Origin: a virus
Virus record (IMG/VR): IMGVR_UViG_3300042691_015935
Location: 20,401-84,400 of that record
Reading direction: 5' to 3' (one strand)
DNA length: 64,000 nucleotides
The translations under genes were made by a program, and so were the position numbers. Below, one piece after another: positions 46,728-57,153 of this stretch (position 1 is the first letter of the stretch; each line of letters opens with the position of its first letter). The notes below the pieces were generated by a model. The model was given only the letters and a program-made list of their open reading frames with translations. It did no database searches and had not been told where the DNA came from.

Positions 46728-48211
46728 TGGAACAAACCAAACTTCCTAAGATATCTAAGCAACAAGCTAAATACGAGCTTTGGCGAAGAGGGGAATTATC
46801 TTGGAAGATGCACTCAGTTCAAAAAGAACTACATAATCTATACAAAAATTCAGGTGAAAATCAGATAATGGTGTGGTTACTATCTAGACAAACAGGTAAG
46901 TCTTTTTGTTTAGCATTACTTGCTTGTATGGAATGTGTCACAAAACCAAATGCTATCGTAAAACTACTAACAGACACCAAAGTACATGCTCAAACTATAT
47001 TTGAACCTTTATTCCGTGAGATTCTAGAGGATTGTCCTGAAGATATTAAGCCTGAATATAATAAAAGTTCCTATATTTACTACTTTCCAAATGGCTCCCA
47101 GATACAACTAGCTGGTTCAGATGGTGGACACGCAGAAAGACTAAGAGGTCAGAAATCTACACTAGTTCTTATTGACGAAGCTGGTTTCTGTGATAAATTA
47201 AAGTATAACGTTCTATCTATTCTATTACCAACTACAACACATACTGGCGGTAGAATCATAATGGCTTCAACTCCACCAGAAGACCCTGAACATGAGTTTC
47301 TTGATTTCATTGAAAAAGCAGAAATGGAAGAAACCTTAATTAAAAAGACAGTATTCGATAATCCTCTTTTAAGTAAGGAACAAATAGACACTATTATATC
47401 TAGATTCCCGTTAGGAATTAATGACCCTCAGTTTAGACGTGAGTATATGTGTGAAATTCTTAGAAGTGAGGAGAAGTCTGTATTTCCTGAATTAAATGAG
47501 GAAAAAATGCAAAGGATAGTTGGTGAATGGGATAAGCCTGTGTTCTTTAATTCATATGTTGGTATGGATTTAGGATTTGATGACTTTACTGCTGTTATAT
47601 TCCTGTATTATGATTTTATGAAAGACAAGATAGTGGTAGAAGATGAGATAGTAATTGAAGGTAAGAACTTGAAATTAGACGAGTTTGGTCAAACTATTTT
47701 AGATAAAGAAAAACAGTTGTGGACAAATCCTTTAACTAACGAACTAATAGCTCCAGATGTCAGATGTAGTGATATCAATAAGATAGTGACAAATGAGATA
47801 GCTAGACACACAGGGTATAAAGTATATTTTGGTGTTCCAAAAGGTAAATTTGATGAGAAAGGTTCTTCTACTAACAAACTAAGAGTATTATTAGCTAATG
47901 AAAAGGTAATAATTAATCCTAGATGTAAGACATTAATCAGACATCTAAAGAATGTACAGTGGAAGAAAAGAACATCAAATAACACTAAATTAGAGTTTAA
48001 AAGATCAATAGATGACGGACATTATGATACAGTAGATGCTTTAATTTATGCGGTTAATTCTATATCATATACAAAGAATCCATACCCTGCTGGATATAAC
48101 GTAAATATGCAGAATCTTTATGTTTATGATAAGGATTCGTTTGAGGCAAGAAACGGTAATTATCAAACTAATAATATCCAAGTGTTAAAGAAACTATTCA
48201 ATAGAAAATAA
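46727..48211 (+). CDS. Terminase large subunit
   Basis: 494 residues. Adenine/Walker A region LLSRQTGKS (51-59), Walker B TLVLIDEAG (145-153), then a nuclease domain with GMDLGFDDF (about 279) and a DTVDALIYA motif (about 445). This is the ATPase that packages DNA into the prohead and cuts it. It is complete and well conserved in all motifs. Confidence 0.95.
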   Translation: MEQTKLPKISKQQAKYELWRRGELSWKMHSVQKELHNLYKNSGENQIMVWLLSRQTGKSFCLALLACMECVTKPNAIVKLLTDTKVHAQTIFEPLFREILEDCPEDIKPEYNKSSYIYYFPNGSQIQLAGSDGGHAERLRGQKSTLVLIDEAGFCDKLKYNVLSILLPTTTHTGGRIIMASTPPEDPEHEFLDFIEKAEMEETLIKKTVFDNPLLSKEQIDTIISRFPLGINDPQFRREYMCEILRSEEKSVFPELNEEKMQRIVGEWDKPVFFNSYVGMDLGFDDFTAVIFLYYDFMKDKIVVEDEIVIEGKNLKLDEFGQTILDKEKQLWTNPLTNELIAPDVRCSDINKIVTNEIARHTGYKVYFGVPKGKFDEKGSSTNKLRVLLANEKVIINPRCKTLIRHLKNVQWKKRTSNNTKLEFKRSIDDGHYDTVDALIYAVNSISYTKNPYPAGYNVNMQNLYVYDKDSFEARNGNYQTNNIQVLKKLFNRK

Positions 48212-48219
48212 TTCTATAC

Positions 48220-48230
48220 TTAACAACTAT
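48220..48230 (+). promoter_or_regulatory. TTAACAACTAT motif
   Basis: Copy of the recurrent motif, overlapping a TATACT (48215-48220), 29 bp before the protease gene. No -35 is visible. Confidence 0.5.
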
Positions 48231-48259
48231 AAAAAGCAATTTAAACAAAAGGTTAAGTT

Positions 48260-49000
48260 ATGTTAAAGTTACTAGGCAGCTCATTAAAATGGTTAAGTCT
48301 GTCATTATTGGTTCTTTTTATTTCAGTTAATGCTAATAGATTACACGAATCTTATTTGTTAGATTATATTGGAAACCAAGTAGTTATGGTTACAAATGGT
48401 AATGGAGGAGGAACTGGATTTCATGTTGAAGCTCCTTCAGGAGATGTTTATATTTTAAGCAATAGACATGTGTGTGCTGTAAAGGATGATAATAACTTTG
48501 TAACTATCATTACACAAGATGGTAGATCACATAAGAAAAAAGTAATTAAGGAATATAAAAAACACGACTTATGTTTAATTGAACCTGTTCGTGGATACTC
48601 TGGATTGGAATTAACTGAACAAAATGATTTACATTCTAAATTATATATTGTAGGTCATCCAGGATTAAGACCACTTACTTTATCTAGTGGACATTATATT
48701 GGAGACGACACAATTTCAATTTCTTCTCCTAATGTTGAAAAGAAAAACTGTAATGGTAAATTTGAAAAGATTCCAGAAAACTCACTTGAATACTTCTTTT
48801 TTGGATTACAATCAATATGTGTTAATTATTTTGATAGTTATATGACAGATGCTCCTGTTTATGGTGGAAATAGCGGTTCACCGATGGTTGATGCTAGAGG
48901 TAACGTTTGGGGAGTAGTATTCGCTAAATCAATGAACGCTGTTCACAATGGTTATATTGTTCCTATTGATTTTGTTAAGGATTTTTTAAAGAAATATTAA
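48260..49000 (+). CDS. Exported trypsin-like serine protease
   Basis: 246 residues. Signal peptide MLKLLGSSLKWLSLSLLVLFISVNA, then a chymotrypsin-fold protease with triad His70 (SNRHVC), Asp103 (HDLCLI) and Ser205 (GGNSGSP), GTGFHV before it. It resembles DegP/trypsin-like envelope proteases. Placed between terminase and portal genes where phages usually keep a prohead protease, yet it has an export signal. It could cut host envelope proteins or a competitor's receptor. Confidence 0.85.
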   Translation: MLKLLGSSLKWLSLSLLVLFISVNANRLHESYLLDYIGNQVVMVTNGNGGGTGFHVEAPSGDVYILSNRHVCAVKDDNNFVTIITQDGRSHKKKVIKEYKKHDLCLIEPVRGYSGLELTEQNDLHSKLYIVGHPGLRPLTLSSGHYIGDDTISISSPNVEKKNCNGKFEKIPENSLEYFFFGLQSICVNYFDSYMTDAPVYGGNSGSPMVDARGNVWGVVFAKSMNAVHNGYIVPIDFVKDFLKKY

Positions 49001-49012
49001 TTAGGATTCCAA

Positions 49013-51052
49013 ATGGACGATAATAAAAATAATCCAATGGACCAATATTTTGCTCGTAAAAAAGCAGAAGAATGTGCCCACGCATTATTACAGAAAGGAA
49101 GAACCTTCTTTAATATATTAGAAGGTAATTCTTACATCTATAAAATTCAAAATATGTGGAGAGCATACTCTGGTTCATATAGCACAGAGAACGGTGAAGG
49201 TCATCAAATATCATTTACTGGTGAACAAGGTGAGTTAGTTAAACTACCTGTTAATCACTTTTCTAATCTAGCAAGACATACATATAATATGGTTACAGCT
49301 AATCGTCCTATTATGGAAGCTAGAGCAATCAATACTGATTATAAATCATTATCCCAAACATATTTAGCTAATGGTATATTAGACTACTATATGCGTGAAA
49401 AGGGATTAGAAGATGTTCTAAATAAAGCAGTAGAGTATGCCATCGTTTTAGGTTCTGGTTATGTTAAACTAGAATGGAACGCTACTTCAGGAGAAGCAGT
49501 AGATGTTGACCCTGAAACAGGTGAATTACATTATACAGGTGAAATTGAATTTAAACCAGTTGACCCTCTTAACGTTATATTTGATGGAACAAAAGAAACA
49601 TGGAACCATGAATGGATTGTTATTAGATCATTTCAAAATAAGTTCAATCTAATGGCTAAGTTCCCAGAATATGCACAGAAGATTTCAGAACTGGATACTA
49701 AAAACGCAAATTCTTTATATCGTTTATCTTTGTGGTCAAACGATGACACAGTTGATGTCCCTGTATATGAATTCTATCATAAGAAAACAGAAGCTATGCC
49801 TGAAGGTAGATACATGTTATTCTGTTCAGATGATATCGTTCTTTTAGACACACCAATGCCATACAATAATATTCCAGTACATAGAATTGTTCCAAGAGAA
49901 ATACTAGGAACTTGTTACGGATATTCAGACATGTTTGATGTTTTCCCTATTCAAGAAATGATCAACGCTACTTATTCAGCTATAGCTACAAATCAAAACG
50001 CTTTTGCTGTTCAGAATGTTTATATACCAAGAGAAGCAGATATCAATATCACTTCCATTGCTGGTGGTATGCAAGTATTTGAAGGTAATGCTAAACCTGA
50101 ATCATTAAATCTAACAGAAACACCTGCTGAAGTTTATAAATTCTTAGAAATTTTAATTCAATCAGCTGAAACTATGTCTGGTATTAGTTCTGTCACTAGA
50201 GGAAATCCAGAAGCATCTTTAGAATCAGGTGCTGCATTAGCATTGGTTCAATCTATGTCTTTACAGTTCATTAATGGATTACAACAAAGTTATGTTAAGA
50301 TGGTTGAATCTGTTGGTACAGCTCTAATACAAATTTTAAAAGATTATGCTCATACACCGAAGTTAGTTGCTTTAGTTGGTAGAAATAATAGATCGTTACT
50401 AAAACAATTTACAGGTAAAGAAATAGCTAACATTAATAGAGTTGTAGTTGATATTGGTAACCCTTTATCAAGAACAATTGCTGGTCGTGTTCAAATGGCA
50501 GATCAGTTAGCACAAATGAAACTATTAAAGAATCCTCAACAATATTTCCAAGTAATGAATACTGGTAAAATTGACGTTCTTTTTGAGGGAGAAATTAGTG
50601 AATTATTACTAATTAAATCTGAGAACGAAAGCTTGTTGTCTGGAGAAAAAGTATACGCTTCTATTTTAGATCAACATAGAGCACATATATTAGAACATAA
50701 ATCAGTCATGGCTGACCCTGATTTAAGAAAAGACCAAACGTTGGTACAGAATGTACAAGAACATATTAAAGAGCATATTGATTTATTAAGAAATGGAGAT
50801 GCAGATTTGTTACAATTGATTGGTGAACAACCTCTTAATCCTCCACAACAAGCAGGTAATCCTGAACTTCCTCCAGGTCCAATGAATAATCAAGAAGTAA
50901 TTGAAGGAAGTCCTATACCAGGTGTACAACAAGCACCTAATCAAACAAAACAAATGGATGACATGGGACAATCTAGTCCTCCAGCGGTAGATGCTTCATT
51001 ATTGCCTAATCCAGATATCCAAGCAAATCAAGCACCAGGAGGAGTTAAATAA
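49013..51052 (+). CDS. Portal protein
   Basis: 679 residues, following the terminase and protease genes. Long helical, acidic protein; recognisable portal-like signature with stem region and the sequence YSDMFDVFPIQEMINATYS (about 304-322). C-terminus is Pro/Gln-rich and disordered. It is longer than T7 portal and near P22 portal in size. It forms the ring for DNA entry and tail attachment. Confidence 0.85.
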   Translation: MDDNKNNPMDQYFARKKAEECAHALLQKGRTFFNILEGNSYIYKIQNMWRAYSGSYSTENGEGHQISFTGEQGELVKLPVNHFSNLARHTYNMVTANRPIMEARAINTDYKSLSQTYLANGILDYYMREKGLEDVLNKAVEYAIVLGSGYVKLEWNATSGEAVDVDPETGELHYTGEIEFKPVDPLNVIFDGTKETWNHEWIVIRSFQNKFNLMAKFPEYAQKISELDTKNANSLYRLSLWSNDDTVDVPVYEFYHKKTEAMPEGRYMLFCSDDIVLLDTPMPYNNIPVHRIVPREILGTCYGYSDMFDVFPIQEMINATYSAIATNQNAFAVQNVYIPREADINITSIAGGMQVFEGNAKPESLNLTETPAEVYKFLEILIQSAETMSGISSVTRGNPEASLESGAALALVQSMSLQFINGLQQSYVKMVESVGTALIQILKDYAHTPKLVALVGRNNRSLLKQFTGKEIANINRVVVDIGNPLSRTIAGRVQMADQLAQMKLLKNPQQYFQVMNTGKIDVLFEGEISELLLIKSENESLLSGEKVYASILDQHRAHILEHKSVMADPDLRKDQTLVQNVQEHIKEHIDLLRNGDADLLQLIGEQPLNPPQQAGNPELPPGPMNNQEVIEGSPIPGVQQAPNQTKQMDDMGQSSPPAVDASLLPNPDIQANQAPGGVK

Positions 51053-51780
51053 TGAGTAATCCTCGTTCTTTATTAGACCCAGGTCAGATTATTCAACATT
51101 CTTATGATGAAGCTGCTCAACGTATTAGGGTTGATTCTGAAGCAACTGTAGTAAACGCTGACATAGATATACAATTAGATGCTAGTGAAGATAATGTTGC
51201 TATTCAAGACACAGATGGTGATCAGTTAGAAATTAATGCTGACGGGTCGATTAATGTTAAATCACCAGAAATAGAAGGTAAATTAGACGATGTAATAAAT
51301 GAATTACAAGATATTAACTCAGAACTTAATACACAGAGTTCTTTGTTAACTAGTTTAGATTCAAAAGATTTTGCAACATCAGCTAAACAAGATACAGGTA
51401 ACAATAGTTTAAATAGTATAGATTCTAAAATGAATTCTCTTGGTCAAAAAACAATGGCAGGTTCAATGCCTGTTGTTCTTCCGTCTGATCAAACAATTAA
51501 TGTTCAAACACAAAATCCAATGATAATGGCTGGAACTATTGATGGTCAACCAAACGGAACATCATATGTTACAGTTAATAATTTATTTGAACAAATACTA
51601 AAAACACATGACAGAGATCAACAAATTACTTATGCTGATTTCGGAACAAAAGACCAAAGAATAACTGAGATAGAATACACAAGTTCTACTTTTCCTGGTG
51701 TAACAGCTAAAAAAACAATAAGTTATACACTAGTTAGTGGAAAATATAGAAGAGATAGTATCACACGATCTGTAGTTTAA
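51052..51780 (+). CDS. Virion-associated protein, unknown
   Basis: 242 residues, start codon overlapping the portal stop. N-terminal beta part, coiled coil (DDVINELQDINSELNTQSS), then a beta C-terminal domain with GTIDGQPNGTSYVTVNNLFEQ. Such proteins in this position are structural in phages; role unknown. Confidence 0.6.
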   Translation: MSNPRSLLDPGQIIQHSYDEAAQRIRVDSEATVVNADIDIQLDASEDNVAIQDTDGDQLEINADGSINVKSPEIEGKLDDVINELQDINSELNTQSSLLTSLDSKDFATSAKQDTGNNSLNSIDSKMNSLGQKTMAGSMPVVLPSDQTINVQTQNPMIMAGTIDGQPNGTSYVTVNNLFEQILKTHDRDQQITYADFGTKDQRITEIEYTSSTFPGVTAKKTISYTLVSGKYRRDSITRSVV

Positions 51781-51792
51781 GGAGAATATATA

Positions 51793-54072
51793 ATGAAGTT
51801 AATTAAAGCAGGATTACTTGACAACGTAGTTGGTTCATATGACCAAACAAAAACTACAACTCAAGGAAGAGTTTCACAAAAGACAATAAGCGGAGATGAT
51901 TATTTAGGTCCTCCATTATCTAAATTCAATGATTTAATTACAGACCTAGCTCTAACTCCTTCTGGTCCAATATTTAAAACATCAAATAATAGAGTATTCG
52001 TTCCATTCTTAGTAGTAGCTGGTACATTTGGTGTAGCACTATATAATCATAATGCAACAACAAATTCTAATACCTACATTGGACAAATAAGATTCAGTAT
52101 TCCAAATACAGCAGCAACAACTCATACTATTAGAGCATTTAAAGTTATAGATACAGGAACTACTGGATGGAAAATATTCATTAGTACAACTGGTTCTGTA
52201 TTATTTAATGGTGCTACATTTCTAGTTAATTCAGTGGATTTAGCTGACTTTATAGCATCTCCTCCTACTTTTGGATTTGCAACAGGAAATGATCAAAAGG
52301 CTGTTTATAAATTACACGACAATAATAGCGTGATGTCTGCATCTACAACAATAACTGTAGCATCTCCTGGTAAAGTAAATTATGTTTCTCACCCTTTTCA
52401 TGTAAACGACCCTGTTATTTTTATATACGGAACTTTACCAACAGGTTTAGCTTTAAACACAACATATTATGTTAGAAATCCATCAGCAAACGATTTTGAA
52501 TTATCTGCTACAGTAGGTGGAGCTTCTATAAATACTACAGGAGCAGGAGGAACTGCTCAAATTTCTGGAGTATATTACCAAACTTCAATAGCTGGTTCTA
52601 TTTTAGATTTATCAGGAAATAAATTATATGTGCATAATGGTGTAGCAGCTACTCATCAATACCATGTTTATAACACAAATACTGCTCCAACATATTCTAA
52701 ACAATCAGCATTGGTTGTAGATGATGTAGGTGACACTATTCAATATACAGCACATCCTTTTCAAAATAACGATCCTATTTTTATTACAGACTTGGTTGGT
52801 GGAACTGGATTAACAAATAATACAAACTATTTCGTAAGAAATGCAACAGCTAATACATTTCAATTATCAGCTACTTCTGGTGGAGCTGTTATAAATATAA
52901 CAGTAGCAGGAACAGCTTCTGTTGGTAGATCATTTGGAACAACTAGTGCATTATTTTCTCATAAGACTGCAAATTTACCAGCATTAACTGGTACACTTCT
53001 TGCATCCGACTCAGAAGATTTTGCTCAACCACAACATACTACAAATTCTGGATTTAATTGTGCATTCTTTGCTACAACAATTAACTTATATTTAGGTAGA
53101 TTATCAGAACTAACAGCAGGAGCTACAACTTGGGCATCTCTTGTAACTTCAAATTTATTAGGTACAACTAATCAAATAACAGCACCTACAGCGTCTTTAG
53201 CAACATGGTCTAACGTATTAGATTCTGCATTTTTTATTACTAACGCATCAATTATCATACAAAAGAAAGTAGTAAACAATCAACTAGAGTATATTTTTGG
53301 TGGAGTTTCAAATAACTTTTACGAAGCATTTTCTATACCAGAGACAGTTGAACTTGAAGGTTTATCTTTTACTGGTATGGATGTAGAAGATGGTGTTTTA
53401 TTCATGATAGGAAGTACAACAGGACAAAGAGGATTATTCACTGTTGATTTAAGATCAGACTCTGTACATGATTATTCTTATATGGTAACTCCTGTATTAA
53501 ACACTCCTTCTGCTGTTTATAAAGTAGTAACTAGTGTTGAGGCATTATTTGAGAAAACAGGAAATATAAAAGTACAATATAGGACTTCAGGTTTTGGAAG
53601 TATTTCTGGAGGATGGACAAACGTAACATCTTTTTCTGACTTATCAGGACTAGCAACTGGAGCACAAGTTCAGTTTAAGATTCTATTTAATATGCAATCA
53701 GAAGGAAGTTCTACTCCTGCACAAGTTAGTGAGTTATATTTAGGATATAGCACAATTACTGAATCTTCTGAAAATTGGGAGTTCTCTGATGATAATTCAG
53801 TAAATACTGTACCATCTAGAATTGCATATAGATTGAAAAATGTTTATGCTACTTCGGTTCCTACATTGTATTTTAGAGCACATGATTTATCGGACACTCT
53901 ATTAACTACTAAAAATACAGTAACAAATGTTAGTGAATTCGAATACTCAACAGATAATGGCTTTACTTGGCTTCCATTAGGAACTATACCTAACACAGTA
54001 GGAACTTTAGTAAGATATTCACTACCTAGTGGTTTTGGTGTAGACATAAGACCTTCTATTAAAGAGGAATAA
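51793..54072 (+). CDS. Large virion structural protein (appendage-like)
   Basis: 759 residues, Ser/Thr/Ala/Gly-rich beta protein. Two internal repeats of a roughly 55-residue domain start at HPFHVNDPVIFIYG and HPFQNNDPIFITDL, each with NTTYYVRN/NTNYFVRN and ELSATVGG/QLSATSGG. This repeated domain is common in phage tail or fibre proteins. The C-terminal region is beta-rich. Likely an exposed appendage. Confidence 0.65.
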   Translation: MKLIKAGLLDNVVGSYDQTKTTTQGRVSQKTISGDDYLGPPLSKFNDLITDLALTPSGPIFKTSNNRVFVPFLVVAGTFGVALYNHNATTNSNTYIGQIRFSIPNTAATTHTIRAFKVIDTGTTGWKIFISTTGSVLFNGATFLVNSVDLADFIASPPTFGFATGNDQKAVYKLHDNNSVMSASTTITVASPGKVNYVSHPFHVNDPVIFIYGTLPTGLALNTTYYVRNPSANDFELSATVGGASINTTGAGGTAQISGVYYQTSIAGSILDLSGNKLYVHNGVAATHQYHVYNTNTAPTYSKQSALVVDDVGDTIQYTAHPFQNNDPIFITDLVGGTGLTNNTNYFVRNATANTFQLSATSGGAVINITVAGTASVGRSFGTTSALFSHKTANLPALTGTLLASDSEDFAQPQHTTNSGFNCAFFATTINLYLGRLSELTAGATTWASLVTSNLLGTTNQITAPTASLATWSNVLDSAFFITNASIIIQKKVVNNQLEYIFGGVSNNFYEAFSIPETVELEGLSFTGMDVEDGVLFMIGSTTGQRGLFTVDLRSDSVHDYSYMVTPVLNTPSAVYKVVTSVEALFEKTGNIKVQYRTSGFGSISGGWTNVTSFSDLSGLATGAQVQFKILFNMQSEGSSTPAQVSELYLGYSTITESSENWEFSDDNSVNTVPSRIAYRLKNVYATSVPTLYFRAHDLSDTLLTTKNTVTNVSEFEYSTDNGFTWLPLGTIPNTVGTLVRYSLPSGFGVDIRPSIKEE

Positions 54073-54074
54073 AA

Positions 54075-55424
54075 ATGTCAGATATATTAGTTACCGATAG
54101 AGCATATATCTCAATTCCTGATGCTTGTGTGGACGATCTAACTCCTCCAACATTTGCGGGACTTGATACATTAGATGTTGAATCTAGAGGTCAAATTAGA
54201 GCAACATGGTTAGCAGGAACTGATATTAGTAACCCTGTAAGATATGAGATTTACATACAAGCTTCTACTAATGTTGGACTATTTAATACTGCAAACATAG
54301 TAGCTATTACTCCTAATTTACAATATGATATATTTACAATGCCAGATGGTTCATTTTTAGTAAATGGAACCACATATCACGTAGGAGTTAGAGCAATTGA
54401 CGCTCTATCTAATAGAGATGCCAACTTAGTTTCTGATTCTGTCATTTCCACTGGTATTTTAACTTCTATTGATGTATACAATGTTAATGGGGCATTTGCA
54501 ATAAGTGCTTCTAACCAATTTCAAGGTACATTATGGTGTTTAAAGAACTCAGGACTAGCTACATCAAGTAATGCCACAATGGGAACAGCTTCTTATCAGG
54601 TATATGATAAAGCAGGAAATCCTGTAGTAGGTATGACTCAATCTGGTATTTCTGCTGATTCTAATGGACAATATAAAATTACAGCTATATCTAACTCTCT
54701 AAGTGAATCATTAGAGCATTACATGGTTAAAATCGATATTACAGTAGATGGAGCAATTAGGTCTGGATATGTAGCTCTTATTCAAAAAGCACCAGAATAT
54801 AATATCGAAGGTGTTATGTCTATCGATAGTGCTTCTGATTTACAAGGTTCTTTCTGGATTACTGAGAATGAGAAGATTAAAACTTCAGGTCTTGGAACAG
54901 CTTCATATACTATTTATGATGCTGCTGGTAATGCTGTAGTAGGAATGACTGAATCTGGAATTTCTGCTGACGGTAATGGTTTATTTAAGATTACTCCAGT
55001 AGCTTCTGCTCTTAATCAAGAATTATCTTTATATTCTGTAAAAGTAACAATAAATGCAGATGGTATTAATAGAAGTGATTTCTTACCTATCCAAGGTAAA
55101 ATACCTTCTTATGAATGTAAAGCTGTATTTTCAATAAATGCTTCTAATCAATTAGAGGCTACGTTATGGGGAACAGCAGATGGAATTATACGATCTGGAG
55201 CAAGCTTAGGAACTGCTTCTTATACTATATACGATGTTGATGGAGTAGCTGTTGTTGGTCTTACTGAGTCAGGAATTGTTGCAGATGGTAATGGTAGATT
55301 TCAAATTACTCCAGTAAGTGCTATATTACTTACAGACTTAACACATTTTACAGCAACAATTAATATTGAAATAGATGGAGTAGTAAGACAGAGTATTAAA
55401 GGCTTTACTCTTTTAGGAACATAA
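54075..55424 (+). CDS. Virion protein with three Ig-like repeats
   Basis: 449 residues. N-terminal fibronectin-type segment (DLTPPTFAGLDTL, ATWLAGTD) then three tandem domains of about 95 residues, each with GTASYxxYDxxGxxVVG(M/L)T(Q/E)SGI and NGxxKITxxS. Ig-like domains often help phage heads or tails stick to cell surfaces or glycans. Start overlaps the previous gene by 2 bp spacing. Decoration or adhesion role inferred. Confidence 0.7.
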   Translation: MSDILVTDRAYISIPDACVDDLTPPTFAGLDTLDVESRGQIRATWLAGTDISNPVRYEIYIQASTNVGLFNTANIVAITPNLQYDIFTMPDGSFLVNGTTYHVGVRAIDALSNRDANLVSDSVISTGILTSIDVYNVNGAFAISASNQFQGTLWCLKNSGLATSSNATMGTASYQVYDKAGNPVVGMTQSGISADSNGQYKITAISNSLSESLEHYMVKIDITVDGAIRSGYVALIQKAPEYNIEGVMSIDSASDLQGSFWITENEKIKTSGLGTASYTIYDAAGNAVVGMTESGISADGNGLFKITPVASALNQELSLYSVKVTINADGINRSDFLPIQGKIPSYECKAVFSINASNQLEATLWGTADGIIRSGASLGTASYTIYDVDGVAVVGLTESGIVADGNGRFQITPVSAILLTDLTHFTATINIEIDGVVRQSIKGFTLLGT

Positions 55425-55975
55425 TGGCAACAAGAAAGTTAATAGCTGACATTTCTTCTGAAGATAGTCAAATCCTTAAAATGGATTCTATTAGTCGTTA
55501 CATTGTAAACAGTAACAATGATTGGCAATTTATATTTAATGCTAATTCAGATTTTACAAATAGTGTTCAGATTCCTAAAATTGCAGCAGAGTTCGATACT
55601 GAAAATTTAAGTAAGATTAGAATGACTGCTTATTTATATAATACAACTAATGGAACTATAGATAATGCATCTAGTTGTAGCTTTAAGATATTTAGAGTAG
55701 AAAAATTAGTAAATCCTAGATGGAATGATAACTTAGTGACTACTATTTCTGGAACACAGGAAGCTAATAGTTATTATTTTGCAGATATAGATACAAGCTC
55801 AGTAACTGGAGCTAATTTAGATGGAGATACTACTTTAATGATAGAAGCTACTATTGTTAGATTAGGAAGATCGTATAAAGACAGAGTATATGTTAATCAT
55901 CTTGGAGTTTATGATAGTATTATCAGATTAAGACAAGATGTTGAATGGTTAGATATTTCTAAGTTAGACGAATAA
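55424..55975 (+). CDS. Virion protein, 183 residues
   Basis: Beta-rich protein, start overlapping the Ig-repeat stop. Possible partner or trimeric fibre segment; contains a TNGTIDNASSCSFKIFRVEKL stretch in the middle. Not recognised. Confidence 0.55.
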   Translation: MATRKLIADISSEDSQILKMDSISRYIVNSNNDWQFIFNANSDFTNSVQIPKIAAEFDTENLSKIRMTAYLYNTTNGTIDNASSCSFKIFRVEKLVNPRWNDNLVTTISGTQEANSYYFADIDTSSVTGANLDGDTTLMIEATIVRLGRSYKDRVYVNHLGVYDSIIRLRQDVEWLDISKLDE

Positions 55976-55986
55976 AAGGATAAAAA

Positions 55987-56442
55987 ATGAGATTACATGC
56001 TTTTCTAAGAGAAAATGTAGTAGTAAAAGTAGAGTCTATTGACGAGGCTCAATATGCTGAACAGATAAAAGATTACCAAAACATTATTGATGTACAAGAT
56101 TTATTAATAACTCCTTCAGTTGGTTATATTTTAAGTGGTAATCAATTAGTTCCAGGAGTGGGACAATCTGTAAGTGTTAAGCAAATGATTATTGCAAAAC
56201 TTACAAACTATCAAGCAGTCGCTCCGGCATTACTAAAAGATTTGTATGCTGATAATACGTTAATGGGAATAACAGCAGCTCAATCTGATGCTATGTTTGA
56301 TGAATATCAAGACGTTATTGTTAGATTATCACAAGGTGCATTTCCTACTGCTATTTATAGATTACAACAGAAAACACCTTCTGGATTTGTAACACAAGAG
56401 TTAATTGATAATTGGATAATTAGAATTCAAGTCTATTTATAA
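55987..56442 (+). CDS. Virion protein, 151 residues
   Basis: Mixed alpha/beta (LITPSVGYILSGNQLVPGV, FPTAIYRLQQKTP). Placed in the structural operon; structural role inferred from place only. Confidence 0.55.
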   Translation: MRLHAFLRENVVVKVESIDEAQYAEQIKDYQNIIDVQDLLITPSVGYILSGNQLVPGVGQSVSVKQMIIAKLTNYQAVAPALLKDLYADNTLMGITAAQSDAMFDEYQDVIVRLSQGAFPTAIYRLQQKTPSGFVTQELIDNWIIRIQVYL

Positions 56443-56444
56443 TA

Positions 56445-56942
56445 ATGAAAAAAATAATAATAGGATTCTCAAAAACAGATCAGATATTTTCTAAAGCTAT
56501 TATGTGTTTAGAAGATATTGATTTTTCTCATGTCTACTTTAATTTTTATTCTGAATCACTAGAAAGGAATATTATATATCATGCTAGTTTCTTTAATGGT
56601 GTTAGTTTTATAAATAAAGAAAGATTTTTGGAAGTATCAGAAATAGTTCACGAAGTTGAAATACAATACACAGACGAAGAATATAAAAAACTAATGCAGT
56701 ATATGATTGATAAAGCTGGTATAAAATATGGTAAATTACAAATTTTAGGTATGGGATTATCTAGAGTATTAAGGAAAATAGGAATTAAAATAGCTAATCC
56801 TGTAAAAGACGGTAGCTTAACTCAAGTATGTAGTGAGATTGTTGGTGAAGGATTAAAACGTAAAGGACTTATAGATAAATCTGTTGATTTTGAAGAAGAA
56901 GGTCCAGGATATATTTACAATGCGATTAAGAATAAGAGATAA
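56445..56942 (+). CDS. NlpC/P60-superfamily-like protein (permuted)
   Basis: 165 residues. HVYFNFY (His in DFSHVYF near 31) and QVCSEIVGEGL (Cys near 128) suggest the circularly permuted papain-like fold of YiiX/NlpC-P60 relatives, which cut peptidoglycan or other amide bonds. Role here may be virion-associated wall digestion. Motif-level evidence only. Confidence 0.6.
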   Translation: MKKIIIGFSKTDQIFSKAIMCLEDIDFSHVYFNFYSESLERNIIYHASFFNGVSFINKERFLEVSEIVHEVEIQYTDEEYKKLMQYMIDKAGIKYGKLQILGMGLSRVLRKIGIKIANPVKDGSLTQVCSEIVGEGLKRKGLIDKSVDFEEEGPGYIYNAIKNKR

Positions 56943-57087
56943 GAGATTATCTAAAACTAATTCAGTTAAACAGAACAAAATCAATAATGTTCGTAGTAAA
57001 TATTATTTTTATAAGAAAATATCATTAGCTTTAATTATATTAAACATTATATCGTTTATTGTATTATATAAACTAACAACTATTTAA
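56920..57087 (+). CDS. Basic membrane-tail protein, 55 residues
   Basis: A highly basic start (MRLRIRDKRLSKTN) and a C-terminal hydrophobic helix (ISLALIILNIISFIVLYKL). ATG 56920 chosen because the longer frame overlaps more; it overlaps the preceding gene by 23 bp. Confidence 0.48.
   Translation: MRLRIRDKRLSKTNSVKQNKINNVRSKYYFYKKISLALIILNIISFIVLYKLTTI
57074..57083 (+). promoter_or_regulatory. TAACAACTAT motif
   Basis: Copy of the recurrent motif after TATATAAAC, 71 bp before the scaffold gene. It overlaps the stop of the preceding gene. Candidate start of a capsid transcript. Confidence 0.45.
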
Positions 57088-57153
57088 TGAACTACCCAAT
57101 AACGGGCGTTCAAACTAACCTCTATCCAATAAGGACGAGTGTAGGAGAAAAAT

